From contig NZ_CP157969.1 of the NCBI RefSeq assembly GCF_040215725.1, positions 496,001 to 560,000 on the forward strand: 64,000 nucleotides of DNA. Reading direction: 5' to 3'. Source of the DNA: Rhizobium sp. ZPR4 (GTDB lineage: Bacteria; Pseudomonadota; Alphaproteobacteria; Rhizobiales; Rhizobiaceae). The notes beneath the pieces are model-generated. The model searched no databases and was not told the origin of the DNA. It worked only from the letters and a program-made list of their open reading frames with translations. The translations under genes and the position numbers were made by a program. Positions 42,963-52,678 of this stretch are shown here, in pieces; the stretch's first letter is position 1, and every line of letters begins with the position of its first letter.

Positions 42963-44273
42963 ATGCCTAATCGCTTCACTTGGAGCAGCCTGGTGGCGGC
43001 TGCAATTTCGTTCGCCGGTACATCGCACGCGTTTGCAGCAACCGAGCTCCAATGGTGGCATGCCATGTCTGGCGCCAACAACGAGGTCGTCGACCAGCTG
43101 GCCAAGGAGTTCAACGACAGCCAGAAGGACTACAAGATCGTACCCGTGTTCAAGGGTACCTATCCGGAAGCTCTGAATGCCGGCATTGCCGCGTTTCGTG
43201 CCAAGCAGGCGCCAGCCATTCTGCAGGTCTTCGATGCCGGCAGCGGCGTGATGATGGGTGCCGAAGGCGCGATCATGCCGGCGGCCGAAGTCCTGAAAAA
43301 AGGCGGCTATACATTCGACAAATCGCTCTATCTGCCCGGCATCGTTTCCTACTATTCCAAGCCGGACGGCACGATGTTGTCCTTCCCCTACAATTCGTCT
43401 TCGCCGATCCTTTATTATAACAAGGATACCTTCAAGAAGGCCGGGCTCGACCCCGAAAACCCGCCGAAAACCTGGCCTGATGTCTTTGCAGCGGCCAAGA
43501 AGATCAAGTCGAGCGGTGCATCGGCATGCGGCTTCACCTCCACCTGGCTCACCTGGATTCAGACGGAAAATTTCGCCGCCTGGAACAATATCAGCTATGG
43601 CTCCAACGAGAACGGCCTCGGCGGCACCGATGTCAAACTGGCGTTCAATGCGCCGCTCTTCGTCCAGCATTTCCAGGCAATCGCCGATCTCGCCAAGGAC
43701 GGCACCTTCCGCTATGGCGGCCGCACGTCTGAAGCCAAGCAACTCTTCACGTCTGGAGAATGCGGTATCCTGACGGAATCGTCCGGCGGCCTCGGCGACA
43801 TCATCAAGAGCGGCATAAGCTATGGCATTGGCCAACTTCCCTACTACGAAGGTGAAGGCAGGCCGCAAAACACCATCCCCGGCGGCGCCAGCCTTTGGGT
43901 TTTCGCGGGCAAGAGCGACACCGAATACAAGGGCATCGCCGAATTCTTCCATTTCCTGTCGCAGACGAAGATCCAGGCGCGCCTGCATCAGGTGTCCGGC
44001 TATTTGCCGGTAACGATGGCCGCCTACGAGGAAACCAAGAAATCCGGTTTCTACGACAAGAATCCCGGCCGCGAAACGCCCATCCTGCAGATGCTCGGCA
44101 AGGCTCCAACGGCCAATTCCAAGGGCGTGCGCCTCGTCAACCTGCCGCAGGTGCGCGACATCATGAACGAAGAGTTCGAGGCGATGCTGGCCGGCAAGGA
44201 AGACGCAAAGACGGCGCTCGACAAGGCCGTCGAGCGCGGCAATGCCGCCATCCAGCAAGCCATCGGCAATTGA
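42963..44273 (+). CDS. ugpB: sn-Glycerol-3-phosphate-type ABC substrate-binding protein (UgpB)
   Basis: Two nearly identical ribosome sites lie in tandem (GGGAGGAATGACA, GGGAGGAATAATG), leaving ATG 42945, 42951 or 42963. I take 42963 (436 aa), which starts the signal peptide MPNRFTWSSLVAAAISFAGTSHAFA. The mature protein matches UgpB: TELQWWHAMSGANNEVVDQLAKEFN, FPYNSSSPILYYNKD, GFTSTWLTWIQTENFAAWNN and NTIPGGASLWV. It binds sn-glycerol-3-phosphate or glycerophosphodiesters in the periplasm. The full ugpBAEC order follows. No ugpQ diesterase is adjacent. Confidence 0.92.
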   Translation: MPNRFTWSSLVAAAISFAGTSHAFAATELQWWHAMSGANNEVVDQLAKEFNDSQKDYKIVPVFKGTYPEALNAGIAAFRAKQAPAILQVFDAGSGVMMGAEGAIMPAAEVLKKGGYTFDKSLYLPGIVSYYSKPDGTMLSFPYNSSSPILYYNKDTFKKAGLDPENPPKTWPDVFAAAKKIKSSGASACGFTSTWLTWIQTENFAAWNNISYGSNENGLGGTDVKLAFNAPLFVQHFQAIADLAKDGTFRYGGRTSEAKQLFTSGECGILTESSGGLGDIIKSGISYGIGQLPYYEGEGRPQNTIPGGASLWVFAGKSDTEYKGIAEFFHFLSQTKIQARLHQVSGYLPVTMAAYEETKKSGFYDKNPGRETPILQMLGKAPTANSKGVRLVNLPQVRDIMNEEFEAMLAGKEDAKTALDKAVERGNAAIQQAIGN

Positions 44274-44340
44274 TGCGCTGATGCGGTCTGGCCCGCGGCC
44301 GTCACGGCTGCGGGCAGTTTTCCCGTCCTAGGAGATCGCC

Positions 44341-45222
44341 GTGCAGCGCGTCGTCTTTCCGAACAAGATCCTTCCCTATTTCCTGGTCGCTCCGCAGATC
44401 ATCCTGACGGTCGTCTTCTTTTTCTGGCCGGCGAGCCAGGCGCTTTATCAATCGACGCAGCGCGAAGACCCCTTCGGACTGAAGAGCGGCTTCGTGGGGC
44501 TTGCGAACTTCCGCGCCGTCTTGTCCGACGAGACCTACCTGCATTCCCTGCAGGTCACCGTGATCTTCAGCGTCGCGACGGCGCTGCTGTCGATGATCGT
44601 CGCGCTAGCGCTCGCCACCGCCGCCGACAAGGTGGTGCGCGGCCAGACGCTTTATCGCACGCTGCTGATCTGGCCCTATGCGGTCGCTCCCGCGGTTGCC
44701 GGCATGCTGTGGCTCTTCATGTTCAATCCGGCTATGGGCACGTTGGCCTATATTCTGCGCCGCAACGGCTTTGCCTGGGATCCGCTACTGAACGGCAATC
44801 AGGCCATGGTGCTGGTCATCGTTGCCGCGGCCTGGAAGCAGATCAGCTACAATTTCCTGTTCTTCGTGGCCGGCCTGCAGGCAATCCCCAAATCGCTGCT
44901 GGAAGCAGCGTCCATCGACGGTGCTCGCGGCAACCGGCGCTTCTGGACGATCGTCTTTCCGCTGCTGGCGCCAACGACCTTCTTCCTCTTGGTAGTCAAC
45001 ACGGTCTACGCCTTCTTCGACACCTTCGGCATCATCCATGCCGTCACCGGTGGCGGGCCGGCAAAGGCGACGGAAACCCTCGTCTACAAGGTCTACAATG
45101 ACGGCTTCGTCAATCTCAACCTCGGCTCTTCCGCGGCTCAGTCCGTCATCCTCATGGTGATCGTGATCGCGCTCACCGCATTCCAATTCCGCTTCGTCGA
45201 GAAGCGTGTGCATTATGCGTGA
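44341..45222 (+). CDS. ugpA: sn-Glycerol-3-phosphate ABC permease (UgpA)
   Basis: The start is GTG 44341, after AGGAGA. The 293-aa inner-membrane protein has six helices ([19 protein letters not shown] first) and the EAA loop [28 protein letters not shown]. UgpA-specific stretches include [18 protein letters not shown] and [25 protein letters not shown]. It pairs with UgpE to form the channel. It starts 67 bp after ugpB; ugpE starts 9 bp after its stop. Confidence 0.92.
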   Translation: MQRVVFPNKILPYFLVAPQIILTVVFFFWPASQALYQSTQREDPFGLKSGFVGLANFRAVLSDETYLHSLQVTVIFSVATALLSMIVALALATAADKVVRGQTLYRTLLIWPYAVAPAVAGMLWLFMFNPAMGTLAYILRRNGFAWDPLLNGNQAMVLVIVAAAWKQISYNFLFFVAGLQAIPKSLLEAASIDGARGNRRFWTIVFPLLAPTTFFLLVVNTVYAFFDTFGIIHAVTGGGPAKATETLVYKVYNDGFVNLNLGSSAAQSVILMVIVIALTAFQFRFVEKRVHYA

Positions 45223-45231
45223 GGCGAACCG

Positions 45232-46080
45232 ATGATCGAAAAACGCCCCATCGCCAATCTGATCGGCCATCTCATGTTGATCCTTGGCATCGTCATCGTC
45301 GCCTTCCCGATCTATTACACTTTCGTCGCCTCGACGATGACATCAGCCGAGATTCTGCGGCCGCCGATCTCACTGCTGCCCGGCGGTCATTTCGCCGAAA
45401 ACTATGGTGAGGCGCTGAACGGCGGCGTGGAGCGCGTGGTCGGTGTCAGCCTTGAACGGATGCTGTGGAATACGTTTGTCGTCGCAGTCGTCATCGCTGC
45501 CGGCAAGATCGCGATCTCCTTCCTGTCGGCCTTCGCCATCGTCTTCTTCCGCTTTCCGCTGCGGATGGTGTTCTTCTGGATGATCTTCGTAACATTGATG
45601 CTGCCGGTGGAAGTGCGCATCCTGCCGACCTACAAGGTCATCGTCGATCTCGGCATGATCGATACCTATGCAGGCCTGACTTTACCGCTGATGGCATCGG
45701 CAACGGCGACATTCCTGTTCCGGCAGTTCTTCCTGACGGTGCCGGGCGAACTGCTGGAAGCCGCCCGCATCGACAATGCCGGCCCCTTCCGCTTCATGCG
45801 CGATATCCTGTTGCCGCTGTCGAAGACCAATATCGCCGCCCTGTTCGTGATCCTCTTCATTTATGGCTGGACGCAATATCTGTGGCCGCTCCTCGTCACC
45901 AATGACGCGAAGATGTCGACGATCATCATCGGGCTCCGGAAAATGGTGGATTTCGCCGATGCAGCGACACCGTGGAATTTTGTGATGGTGACGGCGATCC
46001 TGGCGATCATCCCGCCCATCCTCGTCGTGGTGCTGATGCAGCGCTGGTTCGTCAAAGGCCTTGTGGAGACGGAGAAATAA
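45232..46080 (+). CDS. ugpE: sn-Glycerol-3-phosphate ABC permease (UgpE)
   Basis: The 282-aa permease has six predicted helices, the EAA loop [28 protein letters not shown] and UgpE-like segments ([39 protein letters not shown]). It completes the membrane channel with UgpA. Its TAA shares one base with the ATG of ugpC (46080). Confidence 0.92.
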   Translation: MIEKRPIANLIGHLMLILGIVIVAFPIYYTFVASTMTSAEILRPPISLLPGGHFAENYGEALNGGVERVVGVSLERMLWNTFVVAVVIAAGKIAISFLSAFAIVFFRFPLRMVFFWMIFVTLMLPVEVRILPTYKVIVDLGMIDTYAGLTLPLMASATATFLFRQFFLTVPGELLEAARIDNAGPFRFMRDILLPLSKTNIAALFVILFIYGWTQYLWPLLVTNDAKMSTIIIGLRKMVDFADAATPWNFVMVTAILAIIPPILVVVLMQRWFVKGLVETEK

Positions 46081-47135
46081 TGGCTGGGATCACCCTCAAG
46101 GGCGTCCGCAAAAGCTACGGCGGCAACGTCGATGCAATCAAGGGCGTATCGCTCGATATCGCCGATGGCGAACTCGTCGTATTGGTCGGACCTTCCGGCT
46201 GCGGCAAGTCCACGCTCCTGCGCATGATCGCAGGCCTGGAAGCCGTCACATCCGGCGAAATCAACATAGGTGGCCGCATCGTTAATCGCCTGGAACCCTC
46301 AGAACGCGACATAGCGATGGTCTTCCAGAACTACGCGCTTTATCCGCATATGACTGTGCGCCAGAATCTGGCATATGGGCTGAAGAACAGGAATTTCCCC
46401 GCAGCCGAGATAGAGCAGCGCATCCAATCAGCGGCACGATCGCTTGAGATCGAGCCCTTCCTCGAGCGCAAACCGCGTCAACTCTCCGGTGGTCAGCGAC
46501 AACGTGTAGCGATGGGCCGCGCCATCGTACGCGAACCGGCGGCGTTCCTGTTCGACGAACCGCTTTCCAATCTCGATGCAAAGCTGCGGGTGCAGATGCG
46601 CGTCGAGATCAAGCGGCTGCAGCGCTCGCTGGCAACCACCAGCGTCTATGTCACTCATGACCAGATGGAGGCCATGACGCTTGCCGACCGGCTGGTGGTG
46701 CTGAATGGCGGGCGGATCGAACAGGTCGGCACGCCGATTGAACTCTACGAACGGCCAGCTACGACCTTTGTCGCGACGTTCATCGGGTCACCCTCAATGA
46801 ACCTGCTTAGGATCACGGAAAAAAGCGGCGCCGTCCTGGCACCAATCATCAGCCAAGATGCTCGTAATGCGACAATTGGAATTCGGCCGGAGGACCTTCA
46901 TCTCGCCAATGATACGAATGACGCTGCCTTCACCGCCCACGCTCGCGTTCAGGCGGTGGAGTTGGTGGGCGCTGAAAGTTATGTCTACGGCATCTTGCAT
47001 GATGGGCAGAACATTGTCTTTCGTGTTCCCGGTCGCTCCCAGATATTGATCGATTCCGAGCTTGCCGTTGCTGCTTCTGCCGAAAACCTGTATTTCTTTG
47101 ACAGCGAGGGAAACAGGCAAGGTCGGCGTCAGTGA
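46080..47135 (+). CDS. ugpC: sn-Glycerol-3-phosphate ABC ATP-binding protein (UgpC)
   Basis: I start at ATG 46080 (351 aa; [15 protein letters not shown]), overlapping the ugpE stop by one base; the frame is open upstream inside ugpE. Motifs: Walker [19 protein letters not shown], signature LSGGQRQR, Walker [15 protein letters not shown]-loop [14 protein letters not shown] regulatory domain follows ([11 protein letters not shown]). It powers UgpAE and ends the operon. Confidence 0.93.
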   Translation: MAGITLKGVRKSYGGNVDAIKGVSLDIADGELVVLVGPSGCGKSTLLRMIAGLEAVTSGEINIGGRIVNRLEPSERDIAMVFQNYALYPHMTVRQNLAYGLKNRNFPAAEIEQRIQSAARSLEIEPFLERKPRQLSGGQRQRVAMGRAIVREPAAFLFDEPLSNLDAKLRVQMRVEIKRLQRSLATTSVYVTHDQMEAMTLADRLVVLNGGRIEQVGTPIELYERPATTFVATFIGSPSMNLLRITEKSGAVLAPIISQDARNATIGIRPEDLHLANDTNDAAFTAHARVQAVELVGAESYVYGILHDGQNIVFRVPGRSQILIDSELAVAASAENLYFFDSEGNRQGRRQ

Positions 47136-47450
47136 TTGGCTTTCCCAGTTGGATCAGGGCCGCTGGGAGCATCCACCAGCGGGCGGTTTAACTCCCCGCC
47201 GGTGACCGCCCTATGCCAGGGATGTGCAGCATCGCCTCGGCCAGAAACTCCACCAGCAACCTCACGCGCGTGATTCTGGTTCGTTCGGGCGCGATAAGCA
47301 TGGTCAACGGCACCGCCGGTCGGCGAGGGCAGTTGCGAATATCTCCAAATTGAAGCCATCGAAATCATCGGCATGTCGCGCTTGGAAATAGAATGTACCC
47401 GAACAACCGGTTCATCCCACTCAGGTACATTGAAGCACGATATTTGCAGT
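47136..47450. other. Intergenic region holding a LysR-like remnant
   Basis: This 315-bp gap lies between ugpC (plus) and the end of the Ssu-type operon (minus). It contains the decayed LysR C-terminus at 47188-47345 and a GC-rich repeat (GGCGGT...ACCGCC, about 47183-47210) that could act as a terminator for either side. No intact gene was seen. Confidence 0.45.
47188..47345 (-). pseudogene. C-terminal remnant of a LysR-family regulator
   Basis: One minus-strand frame reads RRPAVPLTMLIAPERTRITR, then VRLLVEFLAEAMLHIPG and a TAA at 47188-47190. This is like the last strand and helix of LysR effector domains (positions that often read PLxxLYPxxRxLxPRVRxFIDFL). No HTH or effector core remains upstream. 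It is too short to be functional and is called by resemblance only. Confidence 0.4.
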
Positions 47451-48233
47451 CTACGCGGTCTGCTTAGGCCGCCAGCGCAACAAATAAGCTTCGAGTGCAT
47501 AGGCAAGTCGGTTTAAGGCAAATCCGACAAAGCCGAGCACGAAGACGCCGACCATGACAAGTGCCATATCGAACCGCTCCCTACCCGCAATGACCAGGCC
47601 GCCGACGCCCGGGCCGACCGCCAGGAAATATTCTGCGCCGACCGTTGCCAGCCAAGCATAGATCAAGCCCAGATGGACACCGGTGGCGATCGACGGCATT
47701 GCCGCCGGAATATAGATCCGCAATGCCTTCTGCCGCGCATTGAACCTTAACGCTCTTGCGACTTCCAGAAGATCGGCCGGCGCGTCGCGCATGCCGTCAT
47801 AGGTATTGAGAACGATGGGGATGAAGGCGGCGAGCGCGACGAAGACGATCTTCGCCTGCTCGCCGAAACCGAACCATACCGAGATCAGCGGTATCCAGGC
47901 AAGAAGGGAGATCTGCTTCAAGCCGTTGAAGGTCGGCATGATCAATCGGTCGGCAACCCGCGAGAGCGCCAGCAGGCTCGCGAAGCCGACACCGAGCACG
48001 CATCCAATCAGGAAGCCGGCTATATTCCGCATAAGGCTGAAGCCCAGTTCGCCGATGAGATCATTGTCGATCAGCTCACGCTTGGCCGTGGCGACGACAT
48101 CCTCCAGCGACGGCAGAAAGCGCGCATCCACCAGACCGGTGCGGCTTGAGACTTCCCAGGCGACGAGGAGAAGGATCGGCAGCGTTATGCCGCGCCGAAA
48201 CCGGACGAAAGGGCTGGTTTGCGTCATTGTCAA
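47451..48233 (-). CDS. SsuC/TauC-type ABC permease (second)
   Basis: The 260-aa inner-membrane protein has about six helices and the permease loop APADLLEVARALRFNARQKALRIYIPAAMPSIATG. It belongs to the SsuC/NrtB/TauC group that imports sulfonates, taurine, nitrate or related oxyanions. Its ATG overlaps the previous permease stop by 4 bp (48230-48233). Two different permease genes in tandem imply a heterodimeric channel, unlike the homodimer of E. coli SsuC. Confidence 0.88.
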   Translation of the reverse strand: MTMTQTSPFVRFRRGITLPILLLVAWEVSSRTGLVDARFLPSLEDVVATAKRELIDNDLIGELGFSLMRNIAGFLIGCVLGVGFASLLALSRVADRLIMPTFNGLKQISLLAWIPLISVWFGFGEQAKIVFVALAAFIPIVLNTYDGMRDAPADLLEVARALRFNARQKALRIYIPAAMPSIATGVHLGLIYAWLATVGAEYFLAVGPGVGGLVIAGRERFDMALVMVGVFVLGFVGFALNRLAYALEAYLLRWRPKQTA

Positions 48234-49048
48234 ATCTCCTGCCGTTTCCAGCGCTGGATCAACAGCTCCGTGCGATCAAGGCCCTTGTCCATGACAAAGC
48301 CGACCAGCCCAATCACGATCATCGCGACGATGACCGTATCGAGCCAGAACATCTGCCGACCCCAGACCAGCAGGTAGCCGAGCCCCTCGGAAGAGGCGAG
48401 CAACTCGACGCCGACAAGCGATGTCCATGAATGGGTGAGGCCATAGCGGATACCGGTGAAGATCGACGGAAGCGCGCCCGGCAGCACGATCAGACGCAGG
48501 GTCTGCCAGCGGCTGAAACGCAGCGCCCTGCCGACTTCAATATATTTCGGCGACACGCCGCGAATTCCGGCGAGCGTGTTCATCGTCATCGGCACGATGG
48601 CGCCCTTGGCGATGATGATGATCTTCAAGGTTTCCTCGATGCCGACAAGCAGCATGAGAAGCGGAATCCATCCGAGAGTCGGAATTTGCGCAAAGGCGAG
48701 GAAGAGCGGCTTCACATAGTCCTCGACCGTTTCGGAAAGCCCCATGGCAATGCCGAGCAACAGACCGAGCCCGGCGCCTATGGTAAAGCCGATGACGACA
48801 CGGCCGAGGCTCACTCCGGTATGATAGAGAAGTTCGCCGCTCAGGATCATGTCGCGGCCGGTCTGATAGACATAGGCCGGCGGCGGCAGGATCTGCTCCG
48901 GTAACCAGCCTCTGGCGGAGGCTACCCACCAGAGAGCAAACAAACCAAGCGGAAAGATCAAGCCGGTCACGAAAAACGCGAGGCGCGGGAGCCTTGCGGA
49001 TGATAGCGGGAGGCCGGCTCGACCGGCAGTCTCGGCGACAACGCTCAT
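48230..49048 (-). CDS. SsuC/TauC-type ABC permease (first)
   Basis: The 272-aa permease has a GAAGGAGG ribosome site before ATG 49048. Helices include FFVTGLIFPLGLFALWWVA and the loop VSPKYIEVGRALRFSRWQTLRLIVLPGALPSIFTG of the SsuC family. It is co-translated with the second permease through an ATGA overlap. It works with the binding protein and ATPase immediately upstream. Confidence 0.88.
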   Translation of the reverse strand: MSVVAETAGRAGLPLSSARLPRLAFFVTGLIFPLGLFALWWVASARGWLPEQILPPPAYVYQTGRDMILSGELLYHTGVSLGRVVIGFTIGAGLGLLLGIAMGLSETVEDYVKPLFLAFAQIPTLGWIPLLMLLVGIEETLKIIIIAKGAIVPMTMNTLAGIRGVSPKYIEVGRALRFSRWQTLRLIVLPGALPSIFTGIRYGLTHSWTSLVGVELLASSEGLGYLLVWGRQMFWLDTVIVAMIVIGLVGFVMDKGLDRTELLIQRWKRQEI

Positions 49049-49081
49049 ACAAGCCTCCTTCGCTCATTTTGTTGGCGACGA

Positions 49082-50158
49082 TCAGGAGGCGACCGGCTTT
49101 CCGTCGGCGCCATAGGGCTGCCAGAATTTTGTCAGGCCGAGCCTTTCCAGCGCATTGTTGAGATATTTCGGCTCAAACCAGCCATTGAGATCGACATCAC
49201 GGCGGATCAGGCCATATTCCTTGCTCTTGATCGCCTGCTCCTTGTACTGCGAGACTAGGAGATCGTCGATCAGCGGCGAGTTGCGATAGGCGAGCGTATC
49301 GTTGCGGAAATACTCCTCCAGGATCGGTACGGGCGTGCCGGACTTGTGCCAGAGTTCGAAGAGCGCTGCACGGTTCTCTTCCTCGGACGACCATTGCGCC
49401 GCCTTGACGAAAGCATCGACGACACGCTGCGTGATCTCCGGATGGGCGTCGATGAAAGCCTGGCGGCCGATGACGCCGGCATTGCGCCCGAAGCGCGGAT
49501 CATCGCCCTTCGTCGTGTAAATGATATCGGCGCTATCCTTCGCCGCCAGATTAATGAGCTGCGTGTCGCCGAAGGCGGCGTCGATATCCTTGCTGGTCAA
49601 GGCCGCGACCGTGCCGGCTGTATCGAGATTGACGACCTGGATGTCGCGCTCGTTCAATCCATGTGCCTGCAGGATCTTGATTGCGGAGAGATGGCCGTTG
49701 GTGCCGCGCTGCAGCGCGACCTTGCGGCCCTTCAGATCTTCGATCGTCTTGATGCCGGATCCCTTGGCAACAGCGAGATAGAGCGGTTTGCGTGCGCCGC
49801 TCGCCAGCAAAAACTTCGTCTTCAGGCCCGTTGCCCGCCCGATCAGCGCGGGAAGATCGCCCTGATAGGCAAAGTCGAGCTGGTCGTTGGCGAAGCCTTC
49901 ATTGACGGCTGGACCTGCCCCTTTGAAGAAGGTCCATTCGATCTTGATGGTCGGATCGTTGGCGAATTCCTTTTCCAGAAATTCGCCGGCGCGCGCCGTC
50001 GCTGCCGACGTTCCCTCGGCATAGGGTTTATTGTCGACACCGATTGCGGCGTATCCGACGTGAATGACGAGGGGGGCCTGCGCCCAGGCGGGGGCGGACA
50101 ATAGCGTCAAGGCGACTGCCGCACCGGCGACCAAACGGGAAAGAATGGACAGTTTCAT
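49082..50158 (-). CDS. SsuA/TauA-type ABC substrate-binding protein
   Basis: The 358-aa protein has a signal peptide (LVAGAAVALTLLSAPAWAQA) and then the NMT1/SsuA fold (VIHVGYAAIGVDNKPYAEG; DFAYQGDLPALIGRATGL; IKTIEDLKGRKVALQRGTNGHLSAIKILQAHGL). It probably binds a sulfonate, sulfone-derived or other organosulfur anion in the periplasm. It is flanked by its ATPase and permeases and by the DszA/NtaA-type monooxygenase, which would act on the imported compound. Confidence 0.88.
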   Translation of the reverse strand: MKLSILSRLVAGAAVALTLLSAPAWAQAPLVIHVGYAAIGVDNKPYAEGTSAATARAGEFLEKEFANDPTIKIEWTFFKGAGPAVNEGFANDQLDFAYQGDLPALIGRATGLKTKFLLASGARKPLYLAVAKGSGIKTIEDLKGRKVALQRGTNGHLSAIKILQAHGLNERDIQVVNLDTAGTVAALTSKDIDAAFGDTQLINLAAKDSADIIYTTKGDDPRFGRNAGVIGRQAFIDAHPEITQRVVDAFVKAAQWSSEEENRAALFELWHKSGTPVPILEEYFRNDTLAYRNSPLIDDLLVSQYKEQAIKSKEYGLIRRDVDLNGWFEPKYLNNALERLGLTKFWQPYGADGKPVAS

Positions 50159-50172
50159 CTGTTGCTCCGTGA

Positions 50173-51003
50173 TTATTCTGCAGCGACGACGGCAGGCCGG
50201 GCTTCAACCACCGGACTTGTGATGCCGGATGGAGCGCGAGGCGTTGATGTCGTGGCGTTGAGGCTCTCAAGAATGCGATTGCGGATTTCGACCAGCCGAG
50301 GAGAGGTGCGTTCGCGCGGGCGCGGCAAATCCACGGCAACGATGTCGCGGATGCGACCCGGCCGGGGCGACATGACGACGACGCGGTCGCCGAGATAGAC
50401 AGCCTCCTCGACATCATGCGTCACCAGGACCATGGTGATGCGCTCCTTCGCCCAGATCGTCTGCAGCTCGTCCTGCAGCCTTGCCTTGGTGATGGCGTCG
50501 AGCGCGCCAAAGGGTTCATCGAGAAAGAGGACATTGGGGCGGTTGACCAATCCGCGAGCGATGCCGGCGCGCTGGGCCATCCCGCCGGAAAGCTGGTGCG
50601 GATAGGCCTTCGCAAAGCCGGAGAGCCCGACAAGTTCGAGGTGGGATTCGACAAGCCTGCCCTTCTCCGCCTTGGACAGACCGGAATTTTCCAGCCCGAG
50701 CGCGATATTGCGGGCGACCGTCAACCAGGGGAAAAGCCGCGGCTCCTGAAAGACGATGCCACGCTCGAGGCTCGGTTCCTTGACCGGCCGCCCGCCATGG
50801 CCGACGAAGCCGGACGTCGGAAGATCGAGACCGGCGCCGAGGCGCAATAGCGTCGACTTTCCGCAACCGCTCGCTCCGACGATGGTCACGAACTCGCCCT
50901 CGGCGATATCGAGGCTGACATCGTCGAGCGCGGTCAAGATCTCGCCGTTGACCTTGAACTGGCGGGTGACATGGCTGATCTGGAGATGCAGGGAATTGCC
51001 CAT
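50173..51003 (-). CDS. SsuB/TauB-type ABC ATP-binding protein
   Basis: The 276-aa ATPase has Walker A GASGCGKST, Q-loop VFQEPRLFPW, signature LSGGMAQR, Walker B VLFLDEPFGALDA and H-loop LVTHDVEEA. The tail (about 230-276) is proline- and alanine-rich. FQEPRLFPW is typical of the nitrate/sulfonate/taurine group. It lies 6 bp after the monooxygenase stop and 14 bp before the binding-protein gene. Confidence 0.9.
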   Translation of the reverse strand: MGNSLHLQISHVTRQFKVNGEILTALDDVSLDIAEGEFVTIVGASGCGKSTLLRLGAGLDLPTSGFVGHGGRPVKEPSLERGIVFQEPRLFPWLTVARNIALGLENSGLSKAEKGRLVESHLELVGLSGFAKAYPHQLSGGMAQRAGIARGLVNRPNVLFLDEPFGALDAITKARLQDELQTIWAKERITMVLVTHDVEEAVYLGDRVVVMSPRPGRIRDIVAVDLPRPRERTSPRLVEIRNRILESLNATTSTPRAPSGITSPVVEARPAVVAAE

Positions 51004-51009
51004 GATGTG

Positions 51010-52368
51010 CTACTCCGCGGCAACGGCGCGGCGGGCGGGGTGTCGCGGCACCTTCAAACCGAGATTTTCGCGCAGTGTCGTGCCTTCGTAATCGCTGCGG
51101 AAAAGACCGCGACGACGCAGCTCCGGCAACACATGTTCGACGAAATCATAAAGGCCGGTCGGCAGTTGCGGCGGCATGACGTTAAAGCCGTCGGCTGCGC
51201 CCGTCTTGAACCACTCTTCCATATGATCGGCGATCTCGATCGGCGTTCCCAGAATCTGCCAGTGCCCCCGCGCGCCGGCAATGCGAAGATAGAGCTCCCT
51301 GATCGTCAGGTTTTCGCGCCTGGCAAGATCAAGCAGCAATTTCTGGCGGCTCTTGCTGCCATTGGTTTCCGGCAGATCCGGAATGGGACCGTCGAGCGGA
51401 TAGTGCGAGAGGTCGACACCGCCCGACATGCCGTTCAGCATCGAAAGGCCGACAACCGGATGGACGAGATCCTGAAGCTCCGCGAATTTTTGCCGCGCTT
51501 CCTCGCGCGTTCTGCCGACAACCGGGAAGATGCCGGGCATGATCTTGAGATCATCCCGATCCCTTCCGTATTTTGCCAGGCGACCTTTGATATCCGCATA
51601 GAAGGCTCGCGCATCTTCGACGGTCTGATGGGCGGTAAAGACGACCTCGGCGGTGCGCGCGGCAAGCTCCCGTCCCGGCTCCGAAGAGCCTGCCTGCACG
51701 AGGACGGGATGGCCCTGCGGCGTGCGCGCCACGTTCAGCGGCCCGCGCACCTTGAAATGCTTTCCAGTGTGATTGAGGATGTGCTGCTTCTCCGGCTCAT
51801 AAAAGACGCCGCTCTGCTGATTGCGGGGGAACGCATCTTCCTCCCAGGTATCCCAGAGGCCGAGCACGACATCGGCAAATTCTTCGGCGCGTTCATAACG
51901 CTCCGCATGGGCATAGTGCTCGTCCCTGCCGAAATTATGCGCTTCATGGTCGCTGGAGGATGTCACAAGGTTCCAGCCGGCACGCCCCCCGCTGATATGA
52001 TCGAGAGGGGCGAATTTGCGGGCGATGTGATAGGGCTCGTTGAACGAGGTCGAGGCGGTTGCGATAAAGCCGATGTTCTTGGTGACCGCCGCCAGGGCCG
52101 ACAGCAAGGTAATCGGCTCGAACTGCGCGACATAGCGCTGGGCCGTGCGATGCAGTGCCTCCGTATCCGCTCCGCGCGTCCCGACGCCGTCAGCCATGAA
52201 GATCAGATCGAACTTCGCCGCTTCGGCGATTTGCGCAAGCTCGACATAATGGGCAAAGTTGGAACCGGCATCGGCCTGCGTTAAAGGATGCCGCCAGGCG
52301 GCGATATGATGGCCGGTTGGATAAAGGAAAGCGCCAAGCTTCAATCGCCGTTGTCTGCCCGTCATCAT
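51010..52368 (-). CDS. NtaA/SnaA/DszA-family FMN-dependent monooxygenase (A)
   Basis: The 452-aa bacterial-luciferase-like enzyme begins RQRRLKLGAFLYPTGHHIAAWRHP. It has EAAKFDLIFMADGV, TASTSFNEPYHIARKFAPLDHISGGRAGWNLVTS and GRPLNVARTPQGHP-like segments that define the NtaA/SnaA/DszA group. These use FMNH2 and O2 supplied by a separate reductase to attack sulfones, nitrilotriacetate or similar. GGAGAAGAG precedes ATG 52368. It heads the operon that continues with the Ssu-type importer. It is a paralogue of the two plus-strand enzymes at 53869 and 56805. Confidence 0.9.
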   Translation of the reverse strand: MMTGRQRRLKLGAFLYPTGHHIAAWRHPLTQADAGSNFAHYVELAQIAEAAKFDLIFMADGVGTRGADTEALHRTAQRYVAQFEPITLLSALAAVTKNIGFIATASTSFNEPYHIARKFAPLDHISGGRAGWNLVTSSSDHEAHNFGRDEHYAHAERYERAEEFADVVLGLWDTWEEDAFPRNQQSGVFYEPEKQHILNHTGKHFKVRGPLNVARTPQGHPVLVQAGSSEPGRELAARTAEVVFTAHQTVEDARAFYADIKGRLAKYGRDRDDLKIMPGIFPVVGRTREEARQKFAELQDLVHPVVGLSMLNGMSGGVDLSHYPLDGPIPDLPETNGSKSRQKLLLDLARRENLTIRELYLRIAGARGHWQILGTPIEIADHMEEWFKTGAADGFNVMPPQLPTGLYDFVEHVLPELRRRGLFRSDYEGTTLRENLGLKVPRHPARRAVAAE

Positions 52369-52678
52369 CTCTTCTCCATCATGGCCGTCGGGAGAAGGCT
52401 AATCATTAAAGATAATAATCTATAGAAAATATATTCTATTTACGGCCGTCACTTCGGATTTGTTCGTCATTTGCGACACCGAACCGGCGGAGATCGTTTC
52501 GTGACGATCGAGCGGGACGGCTTGAGAATCGCGACCGGCACTGTCTTCAGCCCAGCTCGGAAAAGAATTTCTTCCTGCCCGATCAAATAGATATTGCTGG
52601 ACTTGGGCCAGTTATCACCGAACCCTTCATGCCGGTAGCGGTCGAGTACCGCTTAGGATCCATTGGCATGGAGCAGAC
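52369..52678. other. Divergent promoter region of the organosulfur operons
   Basis: The 310 bp separate the minus-strand importer operon from the plus-strand oxygenase operon. An AT-rich core (about 52400-52442) includes the inverted repeat at 52422-52439. No ORF is called. Both promoters are expected here. Confidence 0.5.
52422..52439. promoter_or_regulatory. Inverted repeat in the divergent organosulfur promoter
   Basis: ATAGAA-AATATA-TTCTAT is a perfect 6-6-6 dyad in an otherwise GC-rich window. It lies 54 bp upstream of the monooxygenase on the minus strand and 240 bp upstream of the oxygenase operon. It may be a LysR-type activator site or the minus-strand promoter itself. Confidence 0.4.
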
